Assembly (NCBI RefSeq): GCF_021347895.1
Contig: NC_067129.1
Location: 34,199,690 to 34,263,689 of the forward strand
DNA: 64,000 bases
Reading direction: 5' to 3'
Source of the DNA: Acanthochromis polyacanthus
Lineage: Eukaryota > Chordata > Actinopteri > Pomacentridae
The position numbers were made by a program, and so were the translations under genes. Below, one piece after another: positions 36,306-48,202 of the stretch. The notes below the pieces were generated by a model that worked only from the letters and a program-made list of their open reading frames with translations, made no database searches and was not told the DNA's origin. The number at the start of each line of letters is the position of its first letter. Position 1 is the stretch's first letter.

Positions 36306-37084
36306 TGTTTATCTGCAGAGAAAAAGCACAATTCACATATTAATAAACCAAAGAAACAACCGAAGAGGGGAAAAAAATCAGTTTCTTTGTTGTCACTAAT
36401 CTGCCCGACAGTGACGTCAGGTTGCACCGGTTCACCTTAATGCGACATTTTGATCAACGAATTTACATAAAATCAACAAAAGCTCTTTAGTATTAAAAGA
36501 TTTTTATGCGAAAGTTCCTTTTTTGTTTGCATTTCACGCAGACTGAGCAACACTTGGTGGCAGAAAAGATGCTTGGCTCGCAAACATGGAAGTAAACGAT
36601 GCAATCGCAAAATGTTGATTAAGAAACTTCTGATTTGAAACCGTTTCTTTAAAACTGTAAAACCTAAACGACAGAAAATATTGAGAAAGGTGAGAAATAG
36701 TAAATATAAACAATCAAAATACAATTCCCTTGAGTTATTTTAGTTTTGAAGGAATAAAGTCATTGTTCAGTTTGCTTTGAAATGTCTGACTAAACTACAT
36801 AATGTTTCAAAAGTCTTCTTTTTAGACCAGACTTAATTTATATTCTTTGTAATCAGAGCTGCAGTGATTAATCAACTACTTGTCATTTAATAAAAATAAT
36901 CGTCGACTATTTTCCTGGTTATATACTTTAGTTTATGAGTGAAACACCCACACATCTACCCCTAATTAGATAGATCTTTGCACATTTCTAGGATGAAATA
37001 ACCTGAAAGCATTATACTACACCAACATTTAAAGCTAAAACAACCTACAAATTAGTTGCATAATCTATAAGTCAGTTTATGTAT

Positions 37085-37630
37085 TTTTTTTCTAAGATTA
37101 AAAAGTTTAAATCTTCTGATTCCAACTTCTTAAATGTGAATATTTTCTGGTTTCTTTCCTTCTCTGTGAAAGTAATCTGAAAATATCTGAGTTTAAGAAC
37201 AAAACAAGACATCTGAGGACTTTCTAGCAGGCTTCAAAAAACACTGATCAACACTTTCATCAGAAAACTAATAGATTAATCGAGTTTCTGTCATATTTGT
37301 GCTCACATAAATGCATTGAGCTCCTCTCTTTCTTTGTTTATTTAGCAAAATAACCCTTCTTTAGGTCATCAGCTTCGTAAATATGTTTAATAAATGAAAG
37401 AATCTTCATTAACACACGTTCACATTGAGTGTTTACACAGAATAATAGAAGTAGTACACTGCTATAACACTAATTTTAGTCATAATTATAGTTCTTTTTA
37501 CTTGACTGACTTTTTCTCTTATTTTTTCATTACATATATTAGATCACAGAAAGGTGAATTTGTAGATGAAATTCATATTTTTGAATGAATAAGCAGAAGT
37601 TTTCCTTGTAAACATCATGTTAGCTAACCA
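37085..37630. repeat. ~450-bp duplicated segment, copy 2
   Basis: Partner of 33300-33770, with small insertions. It ends less than 200 bases from the lrwd1 5'UTR exon. Confidence 0.75.
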
Positions 37631-37795
37631 CGTTGGAAACACAGACGGCTGTATCGTTAAATCTCTTCGCTAAGCAAACATTTTAACCAATAAATCACTT
37701 ATTTTTCAGCTCTGGTGCTCTTTTTAATAGTTCATCTTACAGAATGCATCATCAGAATAATTAATTAGCTCATATTTGTGAATAAAATTACTTAC

Positions 37796-37905
37796 AAAGT
37801 GACTCCAGTGGAAAAAAAACACCGTCCTGCAGAAACTGAGCTTTCCCGGGGAAACTCTACGTACTTCCGGAGGGCGGGGCTTACATCGACTTCCGTGAGT
37901 TTTTT
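37796..37905 (-). promoter_or_regulatory. lrwd1 5'UTR exon and promoter
   Basis: On the minus strand a splice donor GTAAGT (plus-strand ACTTAC region at 37790-37795) follows a short non-coding exon starting upstream of 37796. The matching acceptor (TTTCTCTGCAG) lies ten bases before the lrwd1 ATG. Just upstream of the exon are an ETS-type site CCGGAAGT (37863-37870), a GC box (AGGGCGGGGC on the plus strand, 37871-37880) and a second TTCC core. This is a typical TATA-less housekeeping promoter. alkbh4 starts about 2 kb away in the opposite direction. The exact transcription start is inferred. Confidence 0.6.
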
Positions 37906-38245
37906 AAAACCCTCAGTTGCGCCTGTCAGGCAAAATGTAGTTTTGTCCAACTTTTTGCAAAACCCCATACATTACTCTGATTTTAGCAGTAAAAAAAAGC
38001 TTGTAAACGTGTATTTTCTTCTTTAAAAAATGCAAAAAGTGTCAAATAAAATATCTGAAGAGAAGAAGATCTAGTTGTCAGAGAGGAATTATATGGAAGT
38101 AGGGAATAAGATATTTCATCATTCTATTGATTTTTTTAAAAAGTGGATTGCTATGTATAAAAAAATCTAAAATATCGTTGGAATTTATTGTATAATTTAT
38201 TAAATAAGGAAAATGCAAAATGTATTTTGCATTTTATATGTATAG

Positions 38246-38990
38246 ATATGTATAAGATTCAAAAACTTTATTGTCATATACACAGCAGAAACACAGTGGT
38301 TACCCTAAGTAATGAGATTTTTATTTTGTGAATTCCCTTCACACAACTGAAATAACAAAAAATAATCAGACAAAATAAAAAGAAACAAAAAGAACAAAAA
38401 AAGTCAAAAATATATTCCATGCGCAAATGCTGACATTTTGTGCAACACTGTAAAATGAAAACAGGCTTGGGATATGTGCAAAATGTTGCTTTTTTTAGAT
38501 ATTGCTGGTGGCAGATTCAATTCCATTGTTTTCATATAGCGACTATTACAGATCAGATTGTCTCAAGACGCTTTCCAGAACCCATATGGCTGAACCCCCA
38601 GAGCAGCCTTAAGGCCACAGTGGCAAGAAAAAACATTTTTTGGAAGAAACCTTGAGCAAGTCAGTATGGTATCATGAAGTATGCAGAGTCACAACAGCTT
38701 TGTGAAAGTGGCTGAATTATTTTCTGAAAATTGACAATATTGACAGCTTTTCAAAGTCAACTTTATTGTAAATTTTGCCATATGTACGAAACATGAGTGA
38801 TGGGATTGAAATTCTCTCAGACCTCGGTGCAAACATGCAAGGCACAGAAGACAAAAATAAAAAGTCAAAGACATTAAGAAGCAAGCAACGGTTATGCAGT
38901 AGTGTAGAAAAATACTGTCTGGCTGGTTTGCAAGTAGGTTGACATTTACAGATGTTGAGTAGATAGATATTTATATGGCATATTTGCAGA
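38246..38990. repeat. Cluster of interspersed repeat fragments
   Basis: Three adjacent pieces: AACTTTATTGTCATATACAC (38270s); the ATATAGCG..CTCAAGACGCTTTCCAGAAC family (38512-38655); and TCAAAGTCAACTTTATTG..CAAACATGCAAGGCA (38752-38990). The last also occurs at 51794-51990. They lie between the lrwd1 and alkbh4 starts. Confidence 0.55.
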
Positions 38991-39142
38991 AAAAAGCATT
39001 GGAATAAATTATAATGGGTGCAAAACGTTGTGATAGGTCAAAGTAAGGAGTGACAAAATAGTTCAGACTGACTGGTTTCATTCATAGGATGAAAAGATTT
39101 AGCTATGTAAACAAGACTGCAGATAGTGTAAACAAATTACAG

Positions 39143-39176
<34 letters not shown>

Positions 39177-39223
39177 TAAATAATAATAATAATTATATAA
39201 TAATAATTATTATTATTATTATT

Positions 39224-39254
<31 letters not shown>

Positions 39255-39295
39255 CTGCTGTTGTTATTGTTATTATTATGATTATTATTTCTTTA
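39143..39295. repeat. Compound AAT / ATT / TTG microsatellite
   Basis: An (AAT)n run is followed by (ATT)n, then (TTG)n, then TTA/ATT triplets. The AAT and ATT runs are complementary and can pair into a hairpin. A plus-strand open frame reading Asn, Ile and Val runs across it is an artefact. Confidence 0.9.
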
Positions 39296-39451
39296 TTATA
39301 AAAGTGCAGACCAAGGAATTACAAATTTGAGATATAATCTACATTACATCTTAAATTTGTGAAGTTAAGTTTACCATTTCTAGCTTTTGGAAAGATACAG
39401 TTTAGATGTGAAGAGAATTTACATAAAAAATGTCATTACAGATTTCATACT

Positions 39452-39470
39452 CCCCCCCCCCCCCCCCCCC
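39452..39470. repeat. Poly(C) tract
   Basis: Nineteen consecutive C, followed after GCCC by an A run. About 450 bases upstream of alkbh4. Length is likely to be unreliable. Confidence 0.9.
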
Positions 39471-39899
39471 GCCCAAAAAAAAAAAAAAACATTTTCTTTT
39501 GCTCTACAGTTTTTGTCACTTTTTTTATAATTTTAAAAATTCTTTGATTTTTTTTAAGTTTTATTTTAAGTCTATCTGTTTATTTCGCCTTCTATCCTAA
39601 TTTGGATTATTTGGACTATTTATTTTGATAAATATTTGTTGGCTACAAAAAACAACAAAAACTTTCGTCGCCATTTTAGTTGTGTATTTCTGCAGAGATT
39701 TCGTTAGACAAGATGAACACAAGTACAAGATAATAAACAGAATATTTCCTGCAGCCTCAGACAGATGTACTGCTGTTGTAATATTTGCTGGTTAATGATT
39801 AAATATAATCTATCCCTTTTTAGTTTTATAATTTATTCTTAGAAGCTGACAGACTCCACAGGCTCCGGTAGGTGGCGGTAGTTGTTTTATTTCCAGTAC

Positions 39900-39941
39900 A
39901 TGAAGAAGATGCAGGAAGGTGATGATGATGATGGCTGCTGA
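39900..39941 (+). other. Upstream ORF overlapping alkbh4 start
   Basis: ATG at 39900 opens a 13-codon frame (MKKMQEGDDDDGC) ending TGA at 39939-39941, after the run of alkbh4 start codons and in a different frame. If the transcript begins upstream of 39900, this overlapping uORF would reduce initiation at alkbh4 or force leaky scanning. No transcript evidence is available here. Confidence 0.45.
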
Positions 39942-41617
39942 CAGCAGTGACGGTGCGGCTTCTTGTGCTTGTAAAGGCATCCGACGGTGTCTCATATGTG
40001 AAAGCTTTAAGGGAAAAGTACAGCTGGATGCGACAGAATCAAAGGTATTAATATTTATCTTCAAAAACTGTATTTTTCTTTGTTTTTAGCAACAGAACTC
40101 GAGCGAAGCTAATGCTAATACACTGTTCACAGCTAACTACGGAAGCCTTCGCAGGACAATTCATACTTTGTCAAACACGCTGTTACAGTTTTGCTCACTA
40201 AAATTTGTTCAAATGCAGTACTTTAGAGCGGAAGTGGATAATGACATGTACCACTGTTTTAGCAACAGGAAAAGGGCGAAGCTAATGCTAACGCTGCCGT
40301 TCATAGCTAGCTACGGAAGCCCTCGCAGGACTTTTCCTACTTTGCCAAAAATACTTTTACACATTTACTCACTAAAACCTGTTTTAATGTTGTATTTTAG
40401 AGTGGAAGTTGTTAATAACATTTACATTAAATTGTGGTTCATCTTCACAAAGGTCAATTTCATTTACATTTTGAATATATTTAATTATCGTTTGTTTTGT
40501 GTTGTTTTTTTTCTCTCTAAAGATTGTGCATCATTTTGTCTACAATCCTGAATTGAGGCTTGCTGTCTCCGAAGATGGTTCTTCTGACTCCTTCCCCTTC
40601 CCTGGTGTCTTCCTGTGGGAGGACTTCATATCAGAGAAGGAGGAGAAGGAGCTGATCAACACAATGGACCAGGACCAGTGGAATCAGTCCCAGTCTGGTC
40701 GAAGGAAACAGGTTCTGACCAACATCTCATCAAATAAGAACCAACATTTTTCTGTTTAGACTCAAGTAAAATCAGCATTATTTATACAGAACATTTTAAA
40801 CAACAGTCGAGTAATATGTTAAAGTATATTTATATTTAAAACTATAATCCTTAGTTGCTGATGAATCCATCCTTTTAGTTAAGTTGTGAGCAGGTAAAAC
40901 TCCAGCTGGTGATCGAACACAATGAATCTTGGGATATCCTGTGAAGGATCCACCTGATGCATCCTTCGCAGCCATGGAAAAGAAGGACGCATTTGAAGAA
41001 GTCTTCACATGTTACTGAATTCGGCAATCAGATGCAGCCTCTTAATCAAGACACAGATTTAGTTTTTTATTATTTTTATTACACTCTGATGAATTAATCA
41101 AAAGTCTCTCCTCACATCGCTGCAGGACTTTGGGCCTAAAGTGAACTTCAAGAAAAGGAAAGTACGTGTCAGCACCTTCAGTGGACTTCCTGCTTCGAGC
41201 CAGAAGCTTGTCCTCCGGATGCAGCAGGAGCCGACCCTCACAGGCTTCCAGCCGGTGGAGCAGTGCAACCTGGACTATGATCCTGAGCGGGGCTCGGCCA
41301 TCGACCCGCACCTGGACGACTCGTGGCTGTGGGGGGAGCGGCTGGTCACCGTCAACATGCTGTCCAACACCACGCTCACCATGTCTCTGGAGGACGTCCA
41401 CGTAGCGGTACGCCTTCCTCGCAGGAGTCTGGTGGTGATACACGGAGAAGCGCGGCACCAATGGAAACACGCCATCCACAGGGAGGACGTTCACCAACGC
41501 AGAGTGTGCAGCACCTACAGGGAGCTTTCTGAAGAGTTCCTCCCTGGAGGACAGCAGGCGGAAATCGGAGCTCAGCTGCTGGATATTGCTCTGAGCTTCA
41601 GAGGAAGTCCAGTATAA
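39922..41617 (+). CDS. alkbh4: Alpha-ketoglutarate-dependent dioxygenase ALKBH4
   Basis: AlkB-family Fe(II)/2-oxoglutarate dioxygenase. The mammalian protein is reported to demethylate a lysine of actin and to act in cytokinesis, and DNA 6mA activity has been claimed. Three exons: 39922-40044, 40523-40711, 41126-41617 (TAA), all phase 0. Four in-frame ATGs in a row (39922, 39925, 39928, 39931) make the exact start ambiguous. Counting from the last (MAADSSDG), the protein has 264 residues. Visible features are an N-terminal cysteine cluster (C12, C14, C20, C23), SQSGRRKQDFGPKVNF, the 2OG/Fe motif IDPHLDDSWLWGERL with H163 and D165, the distal His in HQWKHAIH (H216 the likely ligand), and the RRV/YREL segment expected to hold the 2OG-binding Arg. 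It is shorter than human ALKBH4 mainly because a loop before the second His motif is compact. The gene is divergent from lrwd1. A small upstream ORF overlaps the start. Confidence 0.95.
40085..40430. repeat. 173-bp direct duplication in alkbh4 intron 1
   Basis: AGCAACAG..GCGAAGCTAATGCTAA at 40088 recurs at 40261, each followed by GCTA.CTACGGAAGCC and CTCACTAAAA. Non-coding. Confidence 0.75.
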
Positions 41618-44140
41618 TCAAACAAGAGCTGGGAGTCTAGATGACCTGGACATGTCTTGAACTGTGAAGAAGTGTCTGTTGGAGGACTGAAGGCTTCTGT
41701 GCTGGAACTGCATCGCCTCCTCAGGATGTGTGTGCAACGATAAGTCAGAAATCTGCTCCTTAAGTAGCACTGTGAGGTTCTGTATTGTCCTAAATTACAT
41801 CAAACTGCAGTTATGTATTAAATAATAGACGGGTGCGCTGTGAAGCAAGAGTAACAGCTTCATGAGGCATTTAAAGTTTTCAGCGTTACAAATGTGCCTC
41901 AACCTGCCAGATTTCTAAGGTGATTTATGCTGTGGAGCTAGATCTCCATGGTAACTGATGCTGCCCAGCTAACCAGAGAAGCCATTTCACCACATTCAGG
42001 CTTTCTTTGTGTGACTCGACTCGATAAAAACTAAAACCTCAGTCAGAGTTAACGGGTACCGTTAAGGTTTTTATCAACTTTCTCTGTCAAGTCAGAATTT
42101 CTGCTTCATGTAAAAAGAAGCGTTTAACTCATCATGTGACTCTTCTTCTGCACAAAATGAATGATGGTGTTCAGCTGCTTCAATCTACAGGTTGTTTTAA
42201 TGGAGAACAATAAGGAAACTAAAAATTATGTTGGTAAAAATCTGCTACTGCAAATGATGCAAGACAGGAATGCTGGTGGAAAACTGCTAAATGTGTTTTT
42301 AATTTTTACTGACCAATGCAGCTGATTATTTCTAACAAACAGCTGCACAATAAAACTTTAAACTTCATATATTCAAACATGACATTATATTGACGTGCAT
42401 GGTGGGCTGATACAGTTAAATATGCTTACGGAAAAAACATTTTCTTTTAGTTGAGAATCTGTATCGTTCGTAAATAATTGTCAGAAAACGATTTAGTTAA
42501 GGGAGACGCTTCCTACAGCCAATTTAAATCAGAAACTCTGTCTGAACACAACCTGCTCCACAGCATCAGTTACCATGGAGACCTACCAGGTTAAACCTTC
42601 ATGGTACTAAAAACTTTCAGGTCAATTTACCTCCTAGCCTGCTAATCTCGTTTCATAATCCAGAACTCTGATTTTAAGTTTGATTTTTCTGTTTTACTGC
42701 AGACAGATTATAGAACTGATTGGCTTGGTATTTTGCACAGAGAATATTCAATCAGTAACAATTTTACTTTGATTTATAACAAAAACTAAAGTGATTTCCA
42801 CTCATTTCTCATTATGGGACAGTGTCAGACCTGCTAGCAAATGCGGTTCTTCAGTGTTATGTTTAAATGTATGAAGTTTCAAGTATAAGAACTCTAATCT
42901 GTCACATTAGTGTGCAGCATAAATAAATTCCCCTACACGATCAGCTCTTTCCTTGCATCATTTACAGCAGCATATGTAACAGTCAAACATATTTCATTAT
43001 AGTCAACTTTTAATATTCTACAGTGTATAAGATCAGATATGGGGTCTTGTTGCTCCAGAGTAGAAAATACATTTTCCTAGAGTGTAAAACAACTCATTTG
43101 ACCAACAAAAATGAGAGTCTGAATTATGTTTCTTCCTATTTTCTTAGTGAATTTCCAGCTCTATGTATATTCTGCAAAAGCAAACATAAACCTACATCTT
43201 TGTGAGTTCCCAAACAGCAGCGAGTGAAAAATAAAGCTGTCAGAAAATATGAAGTGCTGTTAGTATGAATGCTGGATTCATATAATGTCACATTCTGTTT
43301 GTGATTCTCCCTCTGGTCTCTCAATCAGGTGGAAGGCTTTAATATTCTTCATAGCTTTATTCTATAACAACCTGTTCCTCTTTGCTGAAGCAGCTGGCGT
43401 ACATCGATCCAGTTAGTGCAGTAGAAAAGTTTTTTAAAAAATGCATTTAATAAAACATTTAAGAATACGAAGGCCTGGTTAACAAATAAAGTCGCAGCAG
43501 AAACAGAAAGAAAGCATAAAAATATGTCAAACCTGCTCCATAGTTCCCTCCTCACTCATGTTAGCGTTTAGCATTAGCATATTAACATCGGTGCTCTTTG
43601 GGATTTCTTCATTCTTTGGACCTGTGATAAAGAGGTGAAGTTTGTTTAGCCAAAAGATATCCCCTTATCTGGTGTTTTCATAACAGCGATGGTCCTAAGG
43701 TCGCTGGTTTATTAACACAGGAGAATAAATCTGTCTTTGATTGGAGTTTAATCTCTCTGACAACTGGTGAATGTGATTTCAAATACTTTTTAAAATTCTG
43801 ATTAAACCATTGAGTCCACCTGAATAATTCAGAATCGTACCTTTAAACTGCACTGTGTTTCTGTCTGAAGAGTTTATTATTATTGTGCAAAATCCTCAAC
43901 AAAACTGTGAATGGAAACATAAATATCTATCAAGTAGAATTGTATGAATTTTGTGATTAAAGTTTTCTGTTTTTTAAATTTCTGACCCGGTGTGTCTTAT
44001 AAATGCTCATATTATTATTGATAATAACAAAGATATGAATGTGACGCCCATAAAGATGTCATTTATTTATATGTTTTTAACAACAATATGATGGTGATTA
44101 GTCTTTTAAACTAATTATTAAAAAACTACAAAACTACATT
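41618..44140. other. alkbh4 3'UTR and intergenic DNA
   Basis: Contains the candidate poly(A) signals of alkbh4. Downstream of about 42.4 kb no gene, RNA gene or defined repeat was recognised; short open frames on both strands lack conserved motifs. Confidence 0.5.
42349..42354 (+). terminator. Candidate alkbh4 polyadenylation signal
   Basis: AATAAA in the context CACAATAAAACTTT lies about 730 bases after the alkbh4 stop. An ATTAAA variant at about 41818 is nearer. Either could define the 3' end; cDNA would be needed to choose. Confidence 0.4.
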
Positions 44141-44144
44141 TGGA

Positions 44145-44500
44145 CATCTGGAACACATTACCAAATAACATTAACAGGAAAGCAGACTTAAAAACCTTTA
44201 CAGCAAAAGTGAAGCATTGGCTGAAAGAAAACCAAGAATGACCCCACCTGTGAAATCCACAAGGTCTGACTGATTGTGTCATTGTGTGGGTGGGTGTGGG
44301 TGGGTGGGGGTTACAGGTTTTTAATGTTGTTTGTGCTGTTTTTATTTGTGCTGTTGGTCCTTTGACCCCTTTTACTTAAAAGCCCAACCAGGGGCGGGAG
44401 TTGTAAATTAGCTCTATGCTACACACTCTGTATGTAATGCAGCGGTTCTATGTGTCCCATGATAATTGCATGGTCCCTGATTAAATAAATGAATAAAATA
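44145..44500 (+). mobile_element. LINE 3' end (C-terminal reverse-transcriptase ORF remnant plus tail)
   Basis: Reads WNTLPNNINRKADLKTFTAK then HWLKENQE and a stop, the usual C-terminal shape of non-LTR retrotransposon ORF2. A 3'UTR-like stretch follows (AATTAGCTCTATGCTACACA, CATGGTCCCTGATTAAATAA). Truncated at the 5' side. Confidence 0.6.
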
Positions 44501-45889
44501 AAAAAGCCTAAAAAACACTCAAAAATGACTTAAAGTGAGTCAACAATGAATGTTTAACTGCTTTTGTTTGTTTACTGAACACCAGTTTGTCCAGTTCCTG
44601 AATTTTTTAAAACTTTTTTTCTCTTACACGTCCTGAAAAGCAGAATCCAAACCAGCTGTTCTTAAAACATTTTTTTTTTAAATGTAAACCTCTACTGTTG
44701 GTGGTAAAACAGAAAAAACAACATGTCACGGTGCTGCTATTTTTTTGCTGAACTCTATTTTTGTTGGTCCTGCTTCTTTGCGTAAATTTCACTTCCCGTT
44801 TGTTGACAAACCAGACGGACTCGTCAGCTCGCTGAGTCTGCAAAGTAAAATATTTGATCAGGGATTAACAAAGTGACTTCAGTGTTTCTGCACTGAATCT
44901 GAATCACTACTTACATACAGAAAGCATCGCTGGAGAGATTGCTGAATAAATGATACATGAGAAAAAACTGTTACCTTAGTTTTTATAATATTATGGCATC
45001 TACAGTAAATAATGTAAAAACTACTATAAATTAAACTACAGCTTACATGTGACTGCATCAGTTTGATCTAATATAATCAAAATTGTAGGTAAATTAGACA
45101 TTCATGTGCTTATTTTGCACTTTGTCTATTTGCATCAGTAGATTTTAATTCTAAAACATATTTTTAAAGGCTGTTTACTCAAACTGCTCCTATGTACATT
45201 TATGTCATTAGCCTTAATAAAAATAATAATCTAATTAACTTTTATTATTATCATGTAATAATAATCATGATATTACTATTATTTATTTTTATTTATTTAT
45301 ATTAGCATCATTATTATACACTTTTATATTTAAATAAGGTACTATTATTCAAAAACTAGCCTAATTTACTGTAATTTTGAAAACACAAATCTAAACACTG
45401 CAAAAAAACTATTTTTTAAATATAAAAATATAATAATTATTAATGATTAGAATAATTGTTACTATTGTTGTAATTATATTATTATTAGATCGTATGACAA
45501 CACTAATCATAATCATAGTAATGATTATTGCTGTCTTTATCAATTCTAATAATAATGATGTAATAAAACTAATAATTGGATTTTCAGAAAATGTGCACTA
45601 TATAAATTAATACATGAATAAAACGCTGTCTTCCTGTAAGTAACTAACTGGTTTTTTTAATGATATCTAGAAACACATCATTTTTAAAATCCTGTTTACC
45701 TGCACACTGTAAAATATCATGAAAGTATTTTGTCAAATAAACTTATTTTTTCCAGTTTATTTTATGTGAAGACAAGTGTTTTGCCAGTTTCTAATTAACT
45801 GAACCTCAAATGTCAATTTTTTATTTTCATGAGATTTTTATATTCATTTAATTGAAGGCATTTTGACTCAAAATAAATTCATTTGGTAA

Positions 45890-46990
45890 ATCTACAGCAT
45901 TAACATCACTATGGGGTGTTAGCCTTTAGTAGTATTTGAATTAGTTTAGTGTGTCTGTATAATTAACTAAACTGAAGGTTCTTAGCCTCTGTATTTAAAA
46001 TACTGATGTCGCCATGCTTATTTATACTGTGGGGTTTAAGGCTCAATATTTAAATCAGTTTAGTTCATCTCTATGATTAACAATCCTGTAGGGTTTTAGG
46101 ATTAACATGTAAATTAGTCTGTTTAATCTCCATAATTAACAGTATTGTAGAGTCTTAGGCTTAACATTTAAATTAGTGAGCCTATCTCCATAATCCATAA
46201 TAGTGTTTGATTTGAGCCTTAAATGAAGTCTCCATATTTAATATTAATGTAGAATCTCAGCCTTAATAAATAAATTAGTTCAGCATATAAGAGAAGATAA
46301 GAAAAGATCATCCATCCATCCATCCATTCTCTATACACCGCTTTATCCTCACTAGGGTTGCGGGGGGAGCTGGAGCCTATCCCAGCTGACTCGGGCGAAG
46401 GCAGGGGACACCCTGGACAGGTCACCAGTCTGTCACAGGGCTACATATACAGACAATCACACTCACATTCACATTGACAGGCAATTTAGAGTCATCAATT
46501 AACCTCAGCATATTTTTGGACTGTGGGAGGAAGCCGGAGTGCCCGGAGAAAACCCACGCATGCACAGGGAGAACATGCAAACTCCATGCAAAAAGATCCC
46601 AGGCCGGGATTTGAACCGGGGATCTTCTTGCTGCAGGTGAAAGTGCTAACCACTAGCCCACTGTGCAGCCCCCAGAAAAGATTATATAGATCTTTATTAT
46701 TTCCAAAGGAAGTTATTTTGCTCGATACTGCTCAGAAAACTAAATTACATAACAGTAAAATAAATGCAATTGGAAGAGCAATAAGATTTAAGTACAACAC
46801 ACTAGAAAAATAAATAAATTAAAGTAAGCTGAAATAAATCAGAAACAGAAAAGAGGAAAGTAAAACTGACCTCCATAATTAACAATACTACAGGGTCTTA
46901 GCTTATGGTAAAGTTGGATTTTTAGCTAATTTATGTAGGATTTTAATCCTTAATCTTTAAATAACGCTGGAAATATTACACTATAAATTA
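45890..46990. repeat. ~60-bp degenerate minisatellite, split by a SINE
   Basis: CCATAATTAACA(G/A)TA.TGTAG.GTCTTAG..TTAA.ATTTAAATTAG recurs about every 60 bases from 45.95 kb (near 46022, 46081, 46140) and resumes after the SINE at about 46870. Confidence 0.65.
46309..46673 (-). mobile_element. tRNA-derived SINE with (ATGG)n tail
   Basis: Head on the minus strand: GGGGCTGCACAGTGGGCTAG with A-box TAGTGGTTAGCAC and B-box GGTTCAAATCC. Body ACTGGTGACCTGTCCAGGGT and CAGCTGGGATAGGCTCCAGC. Tail of ATGG repeats at 46309-46325. Flanked by the 9-bp duplication AGAAAAGAT (46300-46308 and 46674-46682). Full-length insertion. Confidence 0.9.
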
Positions 46991-47104
46991 CACTTAAGGA
47001 TTTTAACCTCAATATTTAAACTCTTTCTTCATTTAACTTGTAAGAATGATTTTAAATGTGCTCTATAAATAAAATTAACTTCAATGACGAAAAAATTCAA
47101 AGAT

Positions 47105-47660
47105 TTTTGAGTATGTAACCTAGTTGATTCAACTTAATATGTTAAGTTTGTTGAACTGGATTTCTCAAGTTCAGCTCATTGAACTAATTTAAGACAGGAA
47201 ATTAACTTACATTTCTAAATTAAATTAACTTAAAATTAGTTCAATGTAAATCAGGATGTTATTTTGCATTAAAATATTTTTTCCACTGCTGTAGTGCTAC
47301 TTGCAGATTAAATTAATATCCAGAATCAACCAAGTGTTGGGTCTTAGCCTTAATACTTGTTATCGTTAAGTTAAATTACAACATACATACTATATTACAC
47401 TATAGGGACTTAAATGAAGAAGAATCGCTATATAAGGACAGTGTGTAATCATAATCTATGTGACTAGCTGATTCAACTTAATATTTGTCTGAAATCAAGC
47501 TTTTCTAACTTGATTTCTCAGGTTCAATTGCTTGAATTCATTTGAAGGCAGGAAGTTAACATAAATCTGGACGTTAAAGAACATAAAGTTAGTTCAGCAT
47601 AATGCAGGATGTTGTTTTACATTTAAGTATATTTACACTGCAGTAGTGCTATTTTCAGGC
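47105..47660. repeat. ~355-bp direct duplication upstream of cbl
   Basis: GATTCAACTTAATAT..TTTCTCA(A/G)GTTCA..AGGATGTT.TTTT occurs at 47134-47290 and again at 47472-47635, each ending near a CTGC(T)GTAGTGCTA motif. Confidence 0.65.
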
Positions 47661-47689
47661 CAGTGAGCCCTCTCACTGCCTCTTTGGAC

Positions 47690-48202
47690 ACGTATTTTCT
47701 AATTTTTTCCATATCATCTCGCGCCCTGTTCGTGCTTTTACTCTGAAGGCTCCGGCCGGAAGTGCTAACTGCCGCTAACCGCTTAAAGCTGCTTCTCTGC
47801 CCGTTTGTTGATCGCTCTCTGTGGCTTATTAACAGCCGACTTTTACCGCAGCCGGGCTCGTTCCTCGGGGGAGATCTCACTTGTCGTCGCCGGGGAGAGA
47901 CGGGCCGCTTTCTGACAGCGTCTCCGGCCTCACAGCGAGCATGTCCGAGGCTCATATTCGGCGTCGGAGTTGAACTGAAAGGCTTTTCAGATGTAGCTTG
48001 TTAGCTAGCTGCGTCGTACAGTGTACACAGGCTGCTTTTTGTTCTGCCCGTGGACAGCCTCTGCATGGCAAATTATCACCACTGTTGACGACGGACAGGG
48101 CGCAGAAAAACTCTATTTTTTGGCTGAGAAACGTGTCAGGAATAATACCACGGTTGTCAACCTCCAGCCCCCGGGGCTAACCCCCGGTCACCGACCGAAT
48201 TA
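47690..48202 (+). promoter_or_regulatory. Probable cbl promoter / 5'UTR island
   Basis: A GC- and CpG-richer block after several kilobases of AT-rich repeats, ending at the cbl start codon. It contains a CCGGAAGT ETS-type site (47756-47763) and no obvious TATA box. Several short open frames in both strands of the island have no conserved content and are treated as chance. Confidence 0.55.

Noticed and set aside
39089..39301. Asn/Ile/Val-run protein
   Set aside because: Translation of an AAT/ATT/GTT microsatellite.
41042..41532. Several long open frames on both strands over alkbh4 exon 3
   Set aside because: Shadows of the conserved alkbh4 reading frame, which carries HLD and HQWKHAIH.
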